This document shows positions 6,928 to 16,540 of a stretch of DNA of 64,000 nt, piece by piece. The notes under the pieces were generated by a model. That model had not been told where the DNA came from, ran no database searches, and saw nothing but the letters and a program-made list of their open reading frames with translations. The translations under genes were made by a program, and so were the position numbers. The stretch spans positions 1-64,000 of the forward strand of contig NZ_JBHTMP010000009.1 of assembly GCF_042679305.1 (NCBI RefSeq), in the 5' to 3' direction. This DNA is from Micromonospora_H sonneratiae (GTDB taxonomy: Bacteria > Actinomycetota > Actinomycetes > Mycobacteriales > Micromonosporaceae). Positions within the stretch are counted from its first letter, which is position 1, and every line of letters starts with the position of its first letter.

Positions 6928-9900
6928 GTGGCGACCACCATTCGCAGACGCCGAGCGCGCCGTGCAGCCCCGCCGTTCCCCGCCGGTGACATCGTGTTGG
7001 AGCCACCGTCGGAGATCCCCGATCCCGAGGGAGGGCTCGGCGGGCGACTGATCATGATTCTGCCCATGGCGGCCGGTGCGGCGGCGATGATGCTGCTGTT
7101 TGCCGGAAACTCCGGAGGCCTGCTCCGCATCATCACGGGTGGACTACTCGGGGTCGCGATGCTCGGCATGGTTGGCGCTCAACTGACCCGTTCCGGTGGA
7201 AGTAAAGGAGAAATGAACCGGGCACGACGTGGCTACTTGTTCGAGCTGGACGGAGTGCGACGCACGGTGCGGAACGCAATCCGGGTCCAACGCGCGGCCG
7301 AATACTACCGCCACGTCGACCCGGCGATGCTCTGGTCCATGGTGGACACCAGCCGGCTCTGGGAGCGATTCCCTGGTGACCAGGACTTCGGGCAGATTCG
7401 CATCGGTCTCGGCCCTCGGGAACTGACCACCCCTCTGGTGGCCCCGCCATTCGTCCCCGTCGAGAAGGCCGAGCCCGTCAGCGCCGGTGCACTGCGGCGC
7501 TTCCTGACCACGTACCGGCAGGTGGACGACCTGCCGGTGGTGGTGGCGCTCGACGGCTTCGCCAGCGTTTTCCTTTCCGGCGACCCGGACCGGGCCCGGG
7601 CGGTGGCCCGGGCCATGGTGGCGCAGGCGGCCTTCGGGCATGCACCCAACGACATGATGATCGCCGTGTGCGTTTCCGACGATCAGCGCTACCTGTGGGA
7701 ATGGTGCAAGTGGCTGCCACATGCCGCCCACCCGACGCAGACCGACGCACTGGGTCCGCTGCGCCTGATCAACACGTCGGTGGTGGGTCTCGAAGCAATG
7801 ATCGAGGAGCTGCTCGTCGCTCGGCCACGGTTCAATCCCGCAGCCAGTGAGGTCAGCTTCGAGGGGCCACACCTGCTGGCCATCGTCGACGGGGCGGACA
7901 TCGCCGGCTCCGACCACCTCGCCACCGACGTCGGGCTCGAGGGCGTCACCGTCGTACACGTCTGCGGTGAGCCACCGCGCCACCCCGATCGGAGCTGCCT
8001 CGTCGTCGACCTGGCCGAGGACGGCACCATGACCGCGACCACCCACGGCGGCACACAGGTGCTGGGGCGGGGTGACCTGATGCCGCTGGTGGTGGCAGAG
8101 AGTCTGGCCCATCAGCTCGCCCCGCTGCGGCTGGCCCAGGTCGGTGGGGCCGAGCAGGCCATGAACTACACCCACGAGCTGACCGATCTGCTGGAGCTCG
8201 ACGATCCCGAACAGATCGATCCTGCCCGTACTTGGCAGCCCCGACCGAACCGGCAGCGGCTGCGCGTGCCGATCGGTGTCATGTCCGACGGCGAGAAACT
8301 CGAACTCGACCTCAAGGAGGCGGCGCAGGACGGAATGGGCCCGCACGGGCTGCTCGTGGGTGCGACCGGCTCGGGCAAGTCTGAGCTGCTGCGTACCCTC
8401 GTCCTGGCGCTGGCGGTGTCACACTCACCGGAGACGCTCAACTTCGTCCTGGTCGACTTCAAGGGTGGCGCCACCTTCACCAAGCTGGACCGGCTGCCGC
8501 ACACCAGCGCGGTCATCACCAACCTCGCCGACGAGCTGCCCCTGGTCGACCGGATGGCCGATGCGATCAACGGCGAGTTGGTACGCCGACAGGAGCTGCT
8601 GCGGCGGGCCGGCAACTACGCCTCGCTGCGTGACTATGAGCGGGCCCGCGCCGCCGGCGCGCCCCTCGACCCGGTGCCCAGCCTGTTGATCATCTGTGAC
8701 GAGTTCAGCGAACTGCTCTCCGTGAAGCCCGACTTCATCGACATGTTCGTTCAGATCGGACGGGTCGGCCGATCCCTCGGCGTGCATCTGCTGCTGGCCA
8801 GCCAGCGGCTGGAGGAGGGCAGGCTACGGGGGTTGGACACGCACCTGTCGTACCGCATCGGTCTGCGGACGTTCTCCCCCATGGAGAGCCGGGCGGTGCT
8901 CGGCGTCACCGACGCGTACGAACTCCCCCGCGCTCCGGGACACGGCTTCCTCAAGTACGGCAGCGAGTCGCTGCAACGGTTCCGGGCCGCGTACGTCTCC
9001 GGCGTGTACCGTCGCGCGACCGCCACTGTCACCTCCAGCCAGCTGGACTACCCCGTGTCGGCGTTCACGTCGGGCTACGTGGCCGAATCCGCCACCCAGG
9101 CCACGCCGGTCGAGGAGGTCGAGGAACTCGCCGACGACGTGACCGGCGAGACGCTGCTCGACATCATCACCGACCGGCTGGCCGGTCAGGGCATGCCTGC
9201 ACACCAGGTGTGGTTGCCGCCGCTGAGCGACTCGGACACCATTCACGACGTGCTGGGCGATCTGGTCGCGGAGCCCACACTCGGCCTGACCACGATGGAC
9301 GACTCACTGCGCGGCACGCTCGACGTGATCGTCGGGGTGGTGGACCGCCCGTTCGACCAACGCCGGGACCGACTGCGGCTACCGTTGGCCGGCTCGGCCG
9401 GTCACGTCGCCATCATCGGCGCTCCACAGTCCGGAAAGAGCACGTTGCTGCGTACCCTGGTGCTCAGCCTGGCCCTGACCCACACCCCCGACCAGGTGCA
9501 GTTCGCCTGCCTCGACTTCGGCGGCGGCGGCCTCACCGCCCTGGCCGAACTGCCACACATGTCGGCCGTCGCAACCCGGCGGGAGGCAGACCTGGTCCGG
9601 CGTGTCATCGCGGAGATCACGAACCTGGTCGCCGAACGGGAACAAATGTTCCTCGACCACAACATCGACTCGATCGCGGCCTTCCGTCGCAGGGCGGCGG
9701 CCGGGGAGTTCGGTGACGCACGCTGCGCCGACGTACTGCTGGTGATCGACGGCATGCTCACGTTGCGCAACGAGTTCGAGGACCTGGAACCCAAGGTGAT
9801 CGACCTCGCCAACCGCGGCCTTGCCTACGGTGTCCACCTCGTGGTCGCCGGCAGCCGGTGGTTCGACCTGCGGCCCGCCATCCGTGACTCGTTCGGCAGC

Positions 9901-10869
9901 AAACTGGAGCTGCGCCTGGGTGACCCGTCCGACTCCGCCATCGGCCGGCGCGCCGCGGCAAACGTGCCGACACAGGCCCCGGGGCGAGGCATCACACCCG
10001 ACTCGTACCAGTTCCTGACCAGCCGGCCACAGCTCAACAACGCCACGTCCGCGGACAGTGCCGTGAGCGAGGCCGCCGCCGCCGTACGCGCAGCCTGGTC
10101 CGGCCGGGTAGCACCGCCGGTGCGCCTGCTGCCCGGCGAGGTCACCTACGCCGAAGTTGCTGGCATGAGCGACAAGCCCGGCCTGCCGATCGGCCTCGCC
10201 GAGGCGGACCTCGGGCCGGTACACCTCGACCCGGACACCGACCCGCACTTCATCGTCTTCGGCGACACCGAGTGCGGAAAGTCGTCGTTCCTGCGGATGC
10301 TGGCGGCCAGCATCGCGGACCGGTACACCCCGGAACAGGCACGGATCATCGCGATCGACTACCGGCGCAGTCTGCTCGGCGCGCTGCCGGAGCAGCACCT
10401 CATCGACTACGCCACCACCGCAGAGCAGGGCACGGCGCTGCTGAGGGAGGCCGTCGTCGCCCTACGCGAGCGGCTGCCTGACTCGACCGTACGGCCGGAG
10501 CAGCTGCGGGCCCGCAACTGGTGGATAGGTGCCGAGCTCTACGTGCTCGTCGACGACTACGACCTGGTCGCCGGGGACGGCAATCCGTTGATGGCGCTAC
10601 AGAGTCTGCTACCCCAGTCCCGCGAGGTCGGCCTGCACGTCGTCATCGCGCGCCGCAGCGGTGGTGCCTCGCGGGCGATGTATGACCCGGTAATCAGCCG
10701 GCTGCGTGACCTCAACGCTCCGGGACTGGTCATGTCCGGTGACCGCGGCGAGGGGCAACTGATCGGTGGCGTGTATCCCCGCGTTCTACCGCCCGGTCGG
10801 GGCCTGATGGTGACGCGGAAGGAGGGCGTACGCCTGATCCAGCTGGCCTGGTTGGACAGCCAGGTGTGA
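6928..10869 (+). CDS. eccC: type VII secretion motor ATPase EccC (fused EccCa/EccCb)
   Basis: A 1313-residue FtsK/SpoIIIE-type ATPase. Two membrane helices near residues 35-80 follow a basic N-terminus with PAGDIVLEPP. Three ATPase domains follow. Domain 1 has Walker A GATGSGKS (Lys about 484) and Walker B IICDEFSEL. Domain 2 has GAPQSGKST (about 836) and VLLVIDG. Domain 3 has GDTECGKSS (about 1116) and YVLVDDYD. This is the complete EccC layout, with Ca and Cb in one chain as in ESX-4 and ESX-5. EccC recognises WXG100 substrates and powers export. The GTG at 6928 is used: it gives the family length and an N-terminus like other EccCs. In-frame codons further upstream lie under eccD. It is the first gene of a rightward unit with two candidate substrates. 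Confidence 0.95.
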   Translation: MATTIRRRRARRAAPPFPAGDIVLEPPSEIPDPEGGLGGRLIMILPMAAGAAAMMLLFAGNSGGLLRIITGGLLGVAMLGMVGAQLTRSGGSKGEMNRARRGYLFELDGVRRTVRNAIRVQRAAEYYRHVDPAMLWSMVDTSRLWERFPGDQDFGQIRIGLGPRELTTPLVAPPFVPVEKAEPVSAGALRRFLTTYRQVDDLPVVVALDGFASVFLSGDPDRARAVARAMVAQAAFGHAPNDMMIAVCVSDDQRYLWEWCKWLPHAAHPTQTDALGPLRLINTSVVGLEAMIEELLVARPRFNPAASEVSFEGPHLLAIVDGADIAGSDHLATDVGLEGVTVVHVCGEPPRHPDRSCLVVDLAEDGTMTATTHGGTQVLGRGDLMPLVVAESLAHQLAPLRLAQVGGAEQAMNYTHELTDLLELDDPEQIDPARTWQPRPNRQRLRVPIGVMSDGEKLELDLKEAAQDGMGPHGLLVGATGSGKSELLRTLVLALAVSHSPETLNFVLVDFKGGATFTKLDRLPHTSAVITNLADELPLVDRMADAINGELVRRQELLRRAGNYASLRDYERARAAGAPLDPVPSLLIICDEFSELLSVKPDFIDMFVQIGRVGRSLGVHLLLASQRLEEGRLRGLDTHLSYRIGLRTFSPMESRAVLGVTDAYELPRAPGHGFLKYGSESLQRFRAAYVSGVYRRATATVTSSQLDYPVSAFTSGYVAESATQATPVEEVEELADDVTGETLLDIITDRLAGQGMPAHQVWLPPLSDSDTIHDVLGDLVAEPTLGLTTMDDSLRGTLDVIVGVVDRPFDQRRDRLRLPLAGSAGHVAIIGAPQSGKSTLLRTLVLSLALTHTPDQVQFACLDFGGGGLTALAELPHMSAVATRREADLVRRVIAEITNLVAEREQMFLDHNIDSIAAFRRRAAAGEFGDARCADVLLVIDGMLTLRNEFEDLEPKVIDLANRGLAYGVHLVVAGSRWFDLRPAIRDSFGSKLELRLGDPSDSAIGRRAAANVPTQAPGRGITPDSYQFLTSRPQLNNATSADSAVSEAAAAVRAAWSGRVAPPVRLLPGEVTYAEVAGMSDKPGLPIGLAEADLGPVHLDPDTDPHFIVFGDTECGKSSFLRMLAASIADRYTPEQARIIAIDYRRSLLGALPEQHLIDYATTAEQGTALLREAVVALRERLPDSTVRPEQLRARNWWIGAELYVLVDDYDLVAGDGNPLMALQSLLPQSREVGLHVVIARRSGGASRAMYDPVISRLRDLNAPGLVMSGDRGEGQLIGGVYPRVLPPGRGLMVTRKEGVRLIQLAWLDSQV

Positions 10870-10917
10870 ACGCCGGGGCTATCCGATGCGGGATGACTGT
10901 CGCTACGCTCAGCGGTT

Positions 10918-12747
10918 GTGGGCGATGGTGACTTGCTGCAAGCCGAGCTCGCCGGACTGCGGGCGTTCGCCGACGCTGCCGCGAGGACGGGCACCGCCTA
11001 TGCCGAGGACTCGCGGAGGCATCTCGACGGCATTACCGACGCGGCCGGGCAACTCGACCAACCGCCCGGTTTCAATGAGATGCAATGGCTCTCCCGCATG
11101 GCCAACGCCGATCTCGGGGCGCTGCGGGCATTCTCGCTGGATCTCGCCGATGGGCTTGCCAGCACTGCCAACGGGGCCGACATGGCCTACCGGTGGTATG
11201 TCCGCGTCGAGGACAGCTCCACCCGGAAACTCGAACAGATCGAGGACGCGCTGGTCACCGGGGACATTCCCGGGCCGTCCTATGGCGCTGCTGTGCCGAC
11301 GGTCGGCGGTCCCACGAACAGGCGCGGTCGATACGACTACGCCCCGCCCGGCATGCAGCGAACCAACTGGGAGGCGCTCGACGCCAAGCAGATCGCCGCG
11401 CTCGTGCGTGCGGCACGACCCGATCTCGTCGACGAAATGGCGTACGGCTGGCATGTAATGGGCGCATCGATCGGAGTGGCCGGAAGCACCCTGGCGACCC
11501 AGGCCAAGCCCCTGCACTGGTACGGCCAGGGCGGGCGGACGTTCAAACAGAACGTTTCGCAAACCATCGCGTCGACCAGGTCGTGGCAGGACAGTGCCAC
11601 TGACCGGGGAGACGACTTTCGCGACGCCGCACAGGCGATCAGCAAGGCCCAGCGTGAGCTCGACGTAATCGTGTCGCAGCAGGATGAAAAGGTGAACGGT
11701 CTGGGACTCGATCTGGCTGTCGCCATCTCTCCACTCGGGCAGGCCGGCGTTCAGCAACAGATCACCGAGGCCAACCAGGCAGCAGACAAGGCTGCCCGAG
11801 CCGTGGCAATCCGGCTCAGCAACGAGCTTCTGGCCATATTGGACAAGTGGCAGCCGGCGGACCGGTACCGGGGACTACTTGGCCTCAATCCGGGCGGCGG
11901 AAACGGCGCGCCGGCCGCAGACGACCCCGCCACTGCGACGCCGCCCGTGGCTGGGCCGGGCTTGCCGCCCGGCATCGGGCCGGGGCCAGCCCCGGGACCT
12001 GCCCCCGGGCCGGCTGGCCAGCCACCAGGCGGCCTTCCCCCGGAGGCGGCTCCGCCAGGGGGCCTTCCACCAGGCATGGTTCCGCCGGCCCCGCTCACCG
12101 GCATGGGCACACCCGGGACCGGCCTGCCCTCCGCACTCCGCGCCCCCCGGTTACCGACGCTGACGGCGCTGCCGACCGCCGCGAGCCCTGGTGGACTGCT
12201 CGGGCCGGGCGGCCTACTCCGCCCCGATCCAACCGGTGTCGGCGGGGTGGGGCCGGGGGGCATCGGCGCTCCGGGATCTAGGCGGGGAGTGCCGGCACTC
12301 GGACGGCTTCCCGACCGAGCACCACCGATACACCACCTCGCTCCAAGCGACACAACGAGCGTCCGGGAACCCACGCTCGGTGCCAGGGTCCCGCAGCTCT
12401 CAGCTACGCAGGAAAACGACGGACTCATGCCGATGATGCCAGGGCTCATTGGCCGTGCTGGGCCGGAGCCAGCCAGAGCACAACGCTCATCCGCCAGCCG
12501 AACCAGGGCGTCGGTGTCCACTGGGAGCTACCTCTCCGGACGAGCGGACGACGCACAGAACTCATCCACGGGGCGACCAGACGACCGGTCCAGGGTCTTG
12601 CATTCCCGTCCAAACCGACGCAATAAAGCAGAGCCGACAGCGCCTGCCAGCCCCATCTCTACAACGCCCGGTGCCGCTAACGAGACCGAGGTCGGGCGCC
12701 CTATCAATCCGACACCGACACGTCCCGAAGGCGGCACCCATGGGTGA
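10918..12747 (+). CDS. ESX-associated protein: helical N-domain with Pro/Gly-rich tail
   Basis: A 609-residue protein 48 nt downstream of eccC. Residues 1-315 are predicted helical and rich in Ala, Asp and Gln, with no recognised enzymatic motif. From about residue 320 it is dominated by Pro, Gly and Ala (runs such as PGPAPGPAPGPAG), then a low-complexity Ser/Arg/Thr tail. This resembles the layout of PPE-, EspI- or EspK-like ESX substrates, but I recognise no named family. The helical part ends in WQPADRYRGLL, and the next protein has WGNPEPYRGLF at the same kind of boundary. The start is a GTG. The end overlaps the next gene by 8 nt, so the two are coupled and probably act together as exported partners or substrate and chaperone. 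Confidence 0.6.
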   Translation: MGDGDLLQAELAGLRAFADAAARTGTAYAEDSRRHLDGITDAAGQLDQPPGFNEMQWLSRMANADLGALRAFSLDLADGLASTANGADMAYRWYVRVEDSSTRKLEQIEDALVTGDIPGPSYGAAVPTVGGPTNRRGRYDYAPPGMQRTNWEALDAKQIAALVRAARPDLVDEMAYGWHVMGASIGVAGSTLATQAKPLHWYGQGGRTFKQNVSQTIASTRSWQDSATDRGDDFRDAAQAISKAQRELDVIVSQQDEKVNGLGLDLAVAISPLGQAGVQQQITEANQAADKAARAVAIRLSNELLAILDKWQPADRYRGLLGLNPGGGNGAPAADDPATATPPVAGPGLPPGIGPGPAPGPAPGPAGQPPGGLPPEAAPPGGLPPGMVPPAPLTGMGTPGTGLPSALRAPRLPTLTALPTAASPGGLLGPGGLLRPDPTGVGGVGPGGIGAPGSRRGVPALGRLPDRAPPIHHLAPSDTTSVREPTLGARVPQLSATQENDGLMPMMPGLIGRAGPEPARAQRSSASRTRASVSTGSYLSGRADDAQNSSTGRPDDRSRVLHSRPNRRNKAEPTAPASPISTTPGAANETEVGRPINPTPTRPEGGTHG

Positions 12748-14710
12748 ACCAATTCCGGTTGAGTTCCAGGAGAATTACGAAGTTGCACATTCGTCTGATG
12801 ATCTGCGCTCCAGGGCAACAAAGTTCGGATCTACAGCATCAAGCTATTCATCCGACGTAGATGATATCCTCGGCGGAAAAAGACTATCTTCCGGATCCGG
12901 CCATATCACTTATGCGGCGATGAGAATCAAGGGGACAGGGCCCCATATTCCCGAGGTGGCCCATTTCTCCGACACACTGTCAGAATGGCTTGGGTTCTCA
13001 AGCACGCGTAGCATCGTTGGCTACGTCTACATAATCAACGACGCCTTCAATGGTTATCGAAAGTTCCTCCACACTGCGGCTGACGCTTTTGAAGATCGAG
13101 AGGATCGATCCCAAGCTCACCTCAAGAAAATCGACATCGGCCTACTCGACGAAATGAGAGTCACCTACGAGGATGACAATTTAGTCAAAACAGGTGTCGA
13201 CTTTAAAGGCGCCCCAGTGCTAAACACTGGAGCCCAAGCAGTCAAGGCGAAAACCACCTTCACCCCCCCAAAGGCCCCAACTGAATCTAACTGGAAGGGA
13301 AAGGATGTTCACGAATTACACAGACTCCTCACTAGCCCGGATTACCACACCGCTTTAGACGTGGCAATGCAAATCTCAGACCTAAAGAACGAACTCAAGG
13401 AACACCATGACCTCTATGCCACTCTCGTAACACCACTCGAGGGGAAGTGGAAAGGCTACGCCTTCGACACATATAAGACACTAGTTGCGCAGACAGCCCA
13501 GTCGATTGGCTCTCTGATTGGACACCTGGAAGTTTTATACACAGCAACATCTAATATCGCCGAAAAACTAAAGGAGGTAAGCATTGCCGCAGACAGGGTC
13601 TACGATGACTACACAACAGCCAAAGCTGAAGCGGAAAACCAGGGAATACTGGAAGACATTCTCGACTGGCGACCATTCAAGGCGTCACTGGAGGCTATTT
13701 ACGGCGCAACCCTAAGGGTATATGCAAGAAATCTCAGCGAAACTTTGGTCGAGAACATGAAGTGGGGCAATCCGGAGCCGTATAGAGGGCTGTTCATGGA
13801 GGGCGTGGCCGGTACCCCGAAAGCTGGTCCCCGGCCGGGACCTGGGCCGGGACCTCGGCCTGGCGGTGGGCCCGGTGGTGGGCCTGGCGGCGGACCCACC
13901 ACACCCAAGACCCCTACGACGAAACCACCTAAGCTCACCCCCCCGACCGCATTGCCGAAGCCAACTGACACCCCCAAGCCGAAAACGCCGGACACGCCAA
14001 AGGTAAACACCCCCTCAACCACGCCAAATGCCCTCCCCAACCTGGGCACCCCCGGTCTGGGCACCCCGAGTCTGCCCGGTGCAGGCACCCCCGGCCTGGA
14101 CACCCCGAAACTGCCCGGCCTGGGCAACACCCCAGAACTCGGCGCCAGCCCGATACTCCCCACCCTGCCCAGCCGCACTCCAACCAGCCCAAACACCACA
14201 CCCGGTCTGACCAGCCCGATCCGTACCCCCTCACTCTCGGGCAGAACCCCGACGGGCAACGGAGTCAGCCTCCCCGGCCGCGGCCTCGGCCCCGGGGGCA
14301 GCCCCACCACCGACCCCAACGGAGTCACCGGCCTCCCCCCAGCCGCCATCAACCCGCTCGACCCTGCCGGTAACCCGACTGGGAACAACCCCCTGGGTGG
14401 GGGTGGAGGTGGAGGAGGCGACAACAACAACGGTGGCATGCCCTTCATGCCGCCGATGATGGGCGGCGGCATGCCCCCGGGCGGCGGAGGCGCAAACCCA
14501 GGAAACCCGCGAGCCGTACGTCGTGGTAGCCCACGCCTCGTCGGCCCCAACAACCGTCTCGGCCCCGCCGCGCTCAGCGGCCGTTCCAAGGACCAGCGCG
14601 ACGACCGTCCCGAGGTCGTTTCGGTCGACACCGAGAGCTGGACCCCCGAAGCGGAGCCCACCCAGGCGCCGCAGCAACCACAGGCACGCCCCACGTACCG
14701 CGCCGTCTAG
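12740..14710 (+). CDS. probable ESX substrate with WXG-like domain and Pro-rich tail; low-GC N-domain
   Basis: A 656-residue protein starting at an ATG inside the end of the preceding gene. Residues 1-350 are mostly helical. Around residues 228-300, LEGKWKGYAFDTY followed by a long helix and YDDYTTA gives a W-x-G turn and a YxxxD/E-like ending, so this part looks like an embedded WXG100 unit. A WGNPEPYRGLF junction leads into a Pro/Gly/Thr-rich tail with LGTPGLGTPSLPG-like repeats and a Gly/Asn run. The 12.75-13.8 kb part is near 50% GC with A/T-ending codons, whereas the tail and all neighbours are far richer in GC, which suggests that the N-domain was exchanged. No catalytic motif was recognised, so toxic or structural roles are equally open. 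Confidence 0.6.
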   Translation: MGEPIPVEFQENYEVAHSSDDLRSRATKFGSTASSYSSDVDDILGGKRLSSGSGHITYAAMRIKGTGPHIPEVAHFSDTLSEWLGFSSTRSIVGYVYIINDAFNGYRKFLHTAADAFEDREDRSQAHLKKIDIGLLDEMRVTYEDDNLVKTGVDFKGAPVLNTGAQAVKAKTTFTPPKAPTESNWKGKDVHELHRLLTSPDYHTALDVAMQISDLKNELKEHHDLYATLVTPLEGKWKGYAFDTYKTLVAQTAQSIGSLIGHLEVLYTATSNIAEKLKEVSIAADRVYDDYTTAKAEAENQGILEDILDWRPFKASLEAIYGATLRVYARNLSETLVENMKWGNPEPYRGLFMEGVAGTPKAGPRPGPGPGPRPGGGPGGGPGGGPTTPKTPTTKPPKLTPPTALPKPTDTPKPKTPDTPKVNTPSTTPNALPNLGTPGLGTPSLPGAGTPGLDTPKLPGLGNTPELGASPILPTLPSRTPTSPNTTPGLTSPIRTPSLSGRTPTGNGVSLPGRGLGPGGSPTTDPNGVTGLPPAAINPLDPAGNPTGNNPLGGGGGGGGDNNNGGMPFMPPMMGGGMPPGGGGANPGNPRAVRRGSPRLVGPNNRLGPAALSGRSKDQRDDRPEVVSVDTESWTPEAEPTQAPQQPQARPTYRAV

Positions 14711-14761
14711 AAGAAAACGCGTACGCAGGTAGGCAGACCAGGCCGAGGCAGGGTCTATTCA

Positions 14762-14807
14762 AGGCGTACATCACCAGGATGCGCTACTCATCCGGTGATG
14801 TACGCCT
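14762..14807. terminator. strong bidirectional hairpin between convergent ESX units
   Basis: AGGCGTACATCACC and its exact complement 18 nt later form a 14-bp stem, extended by GGAT/ATCC after a one-base bulge. It lies between the rightward substrate gene and the leftward AAA+ gene and probably ends both transcripts. Confidence 0.75.
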
Positions 14808-14884
14808 CGGCGGTCAGCCCTCACCGCCTCTGCGCACAACCGCAGCCGGCCGGGAACCCGGACGGCTGCGTTCGGCGGTAGTAG

Positions 14885-16540
14885 TCAGCTGATCGCGGCG
14901 GCCAGGTCGTCGAGGAGCAACAGTTGCAGCTCGTCACCGGTCGGTACGCGACGTAGTTGCCGGAGCCGCTGGGCCTGGGCCTTACGGATACCGTCGAAGA
15001 GCTTGCGGGCTTCCCGCGCGTTGCCGAAGTTGCGGTCCTTGGACATCGCGGCGAAGTAGCCCCCGATCGACGCGTGCAGGTCGTCCGACAGGCGGTATTC
15101 GTGGGCATCGGCCATGGTGGCGAGGATGCTGACCAGTTCGTGCGGCGAGTAGTCCTCGAAGACGATCGTCTTGTTGAACCGGGAGGCCAGACCCGGGTTC
15201 GCGTCCAGGAACTGGACCATCTCGCCGGTGTAGCCGGCGGCGATCACGGCAATCTCGTGCCGATGGTCCTCCATCAGCTTGACCAGCGTGTCGATCGCCT
15301 CCTGGCCGAAGTCACCACCGGACCCGAACGACCGCGACAGCGTGTACGCCTCGTCGATGAAGAGCACTCCACCGAGCGCCTTCTCGAAGGCCGCCGCCGT
15401 CTTCTCGGCCGTGTGACCGAGGTACTGACCGACCAGGTCCCGCCGGGCAACCTCGACGAACTCGCCCCGGGGCAGGATGCCCAGCGCGGCCAGCAGTTTT
15501 CCGTAGATGCGGGCGACCGTGGTCTTACCGGTACCCGGGGAGCCGGCAAAGATCAGGTGGTTCGTCGAGGCGGCGACGGTCAGCCCGCCGCGACGTCGCC
15601 ACTCGTTGACCTGTAGCTCGTCGATGATCGCGTGCACCTCGGCCTTGACGCCGGGCAGGCCGACCAGGGCGTCGAGCTCGGCCAACAGCTCCTCGGAGCG
15701 TTCGGTGTCCTGGGCCCGCATCGCCACCGGCTCCACCTTGGCCGCCGGGCGGCCGGCTTCCACCATTTCGACGTTACTGCCGGGGGCCAGCAGAACGCCC
15801 GGAGCGGCAGTCTGTTCGGTGGTGCAGCCGTTGATCTGCCCGCCGCAGTCCGGGCCGATGCTGATGCCCACCCCGACCGTTTCGGATATCCGGCACCGGC
15901 GCATCACCACGTTGCTGGCCTGGACCACGGCCACCCCGATGTCACCGGCCCGGGAGATCGTGCAGTTCTCCAGCGTCGGACGGGAGTAGTCGTACACGTA
16001 GACGCCCCGGTAGCCGGCGTCCGTGATCAGGCAGTTCCGCAGGATCGGGTCCGCCGACCGGACGAGGATCCCGTCGGAGACGATCTCCGAAACCGTGCAG
16101 TTCGAGATCGCGCCCGCACAGTCGTCGAGTTGGATGCCCAGCCGGGAGCCGACCACCCGGCAGCTGTCCAGGTCGAAGTCGGTACGGGCACCGAGCTGGA
16201 TGCCTGCGGCGGACACGGCCGAGCACTCACAGCCGACCATCGTCAGCTTCGTCCCGGTAGCACTGACCCCAGCGGCGTCCACGCCCTTGACCCGCAGGTG
16301 ACGCAACTCCACCGTGCCACGCTCGCAGTGCACCGCCGGGCGCTGGCCATCGGCCGCGACCAGGGTCACGGTGTCGGCCTCGGCCGCCACGATGGCCACC
16401 GACCTGTCCGCGAGCACCAGGTTCTCGTAGTACTCGCCGGGTCCGACCACAACCTGGTCGCCGGGTCCGGCTACCGCCAGGGCATCGCAGATCCGGGGGT
16501 AGGCACCGGTCTGGCTGGTCGACACGAACAACACTGTCAT
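14885..16540 (-). CDS. right-handed beta-helix / CbxX-type AAA+ fusion (EccA-like)
   Basis: A 551-residue fusion. Residues 1-255 are a right-handed parallel beta-helix: repeated 22-residue turns with ISNCTVSEI, LRNCLITDAGYRGV, LENCTISRAGDIGV and MRRCRISETVGVGI ladders, as in pectate-lyase-like and carbohydrate-sulfate lyase folds. After a linker (256-285), residues 286-551 are a CbxX/CfqX AAA+ ATPase with Walker A GSPGTGKT (333-340), Walker B LFIDEAY (393-399) and sensor/arginine-finger segments (ASRFNKTIVFEDY). EccA of mycobacterial ESX systems has the same AAA+ type but TPR repeats at its N-terminus, so here the helical adaptor is replaced by a beta-solenoid. The start overlaps the end of the zinc-ribbon gene by ATGA. 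A role in substrate handling is inferred from family and position. Confidence 0.85.
   Translation of the reverse strand: MTVLFVSTSQTGAYPRICDALAVAGPGDQVVVGPGEYYENLVLADRSVAIVAAEADTVTLVAADGQRPAVHCERGTVELRHLRVKGVDAAGVSATGTKLTMVGCECSAVSAAGIQLGARTDFDLDSCRVVGSRLGIQLDDCAGAISNCTVSEIVSDGILVRSADPILRNCLITDAGYRGVYVYDYSRPTLENCTISRAGDIGVAVVQASNVVMRRCRISETVGVGISIGPDCGGQINGCTTEQTAAPGVLLAPGSNVEMVEAGRPAAKVEPVAMRAQDTERSEELLAELDALVGLPGVKAEVHAIIDELQVNEWRRRGGLTVAASTNHLIFAGSPGTGKTTVARIYGKLLAALGILPRGEFVEVARRDLVGQYLGHTAEKTAAAFEKALGGVLFIDEAYTLSRSFGSGGDFGQEAIDTLVKLMEDHRHEIAVIAAGYTGEMVQFLDANPGLASRFNKTIVFEDYSPHELVSILATMADAHEYRLSDDLHASIGGYFAAMSKDRNFGNAREARKLFDGIRKAQAQRLRQLRRVPTGDELQLLLLDDLAAAIS

Noticed and set aside
12449..12739. 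97-codon N-terminal extension of the second Pro-rich substrate
   Set aside because: It runs inside the preceding gene in another frame and has no ribosome-binding site. The coupled ATG at 12740 fits better.
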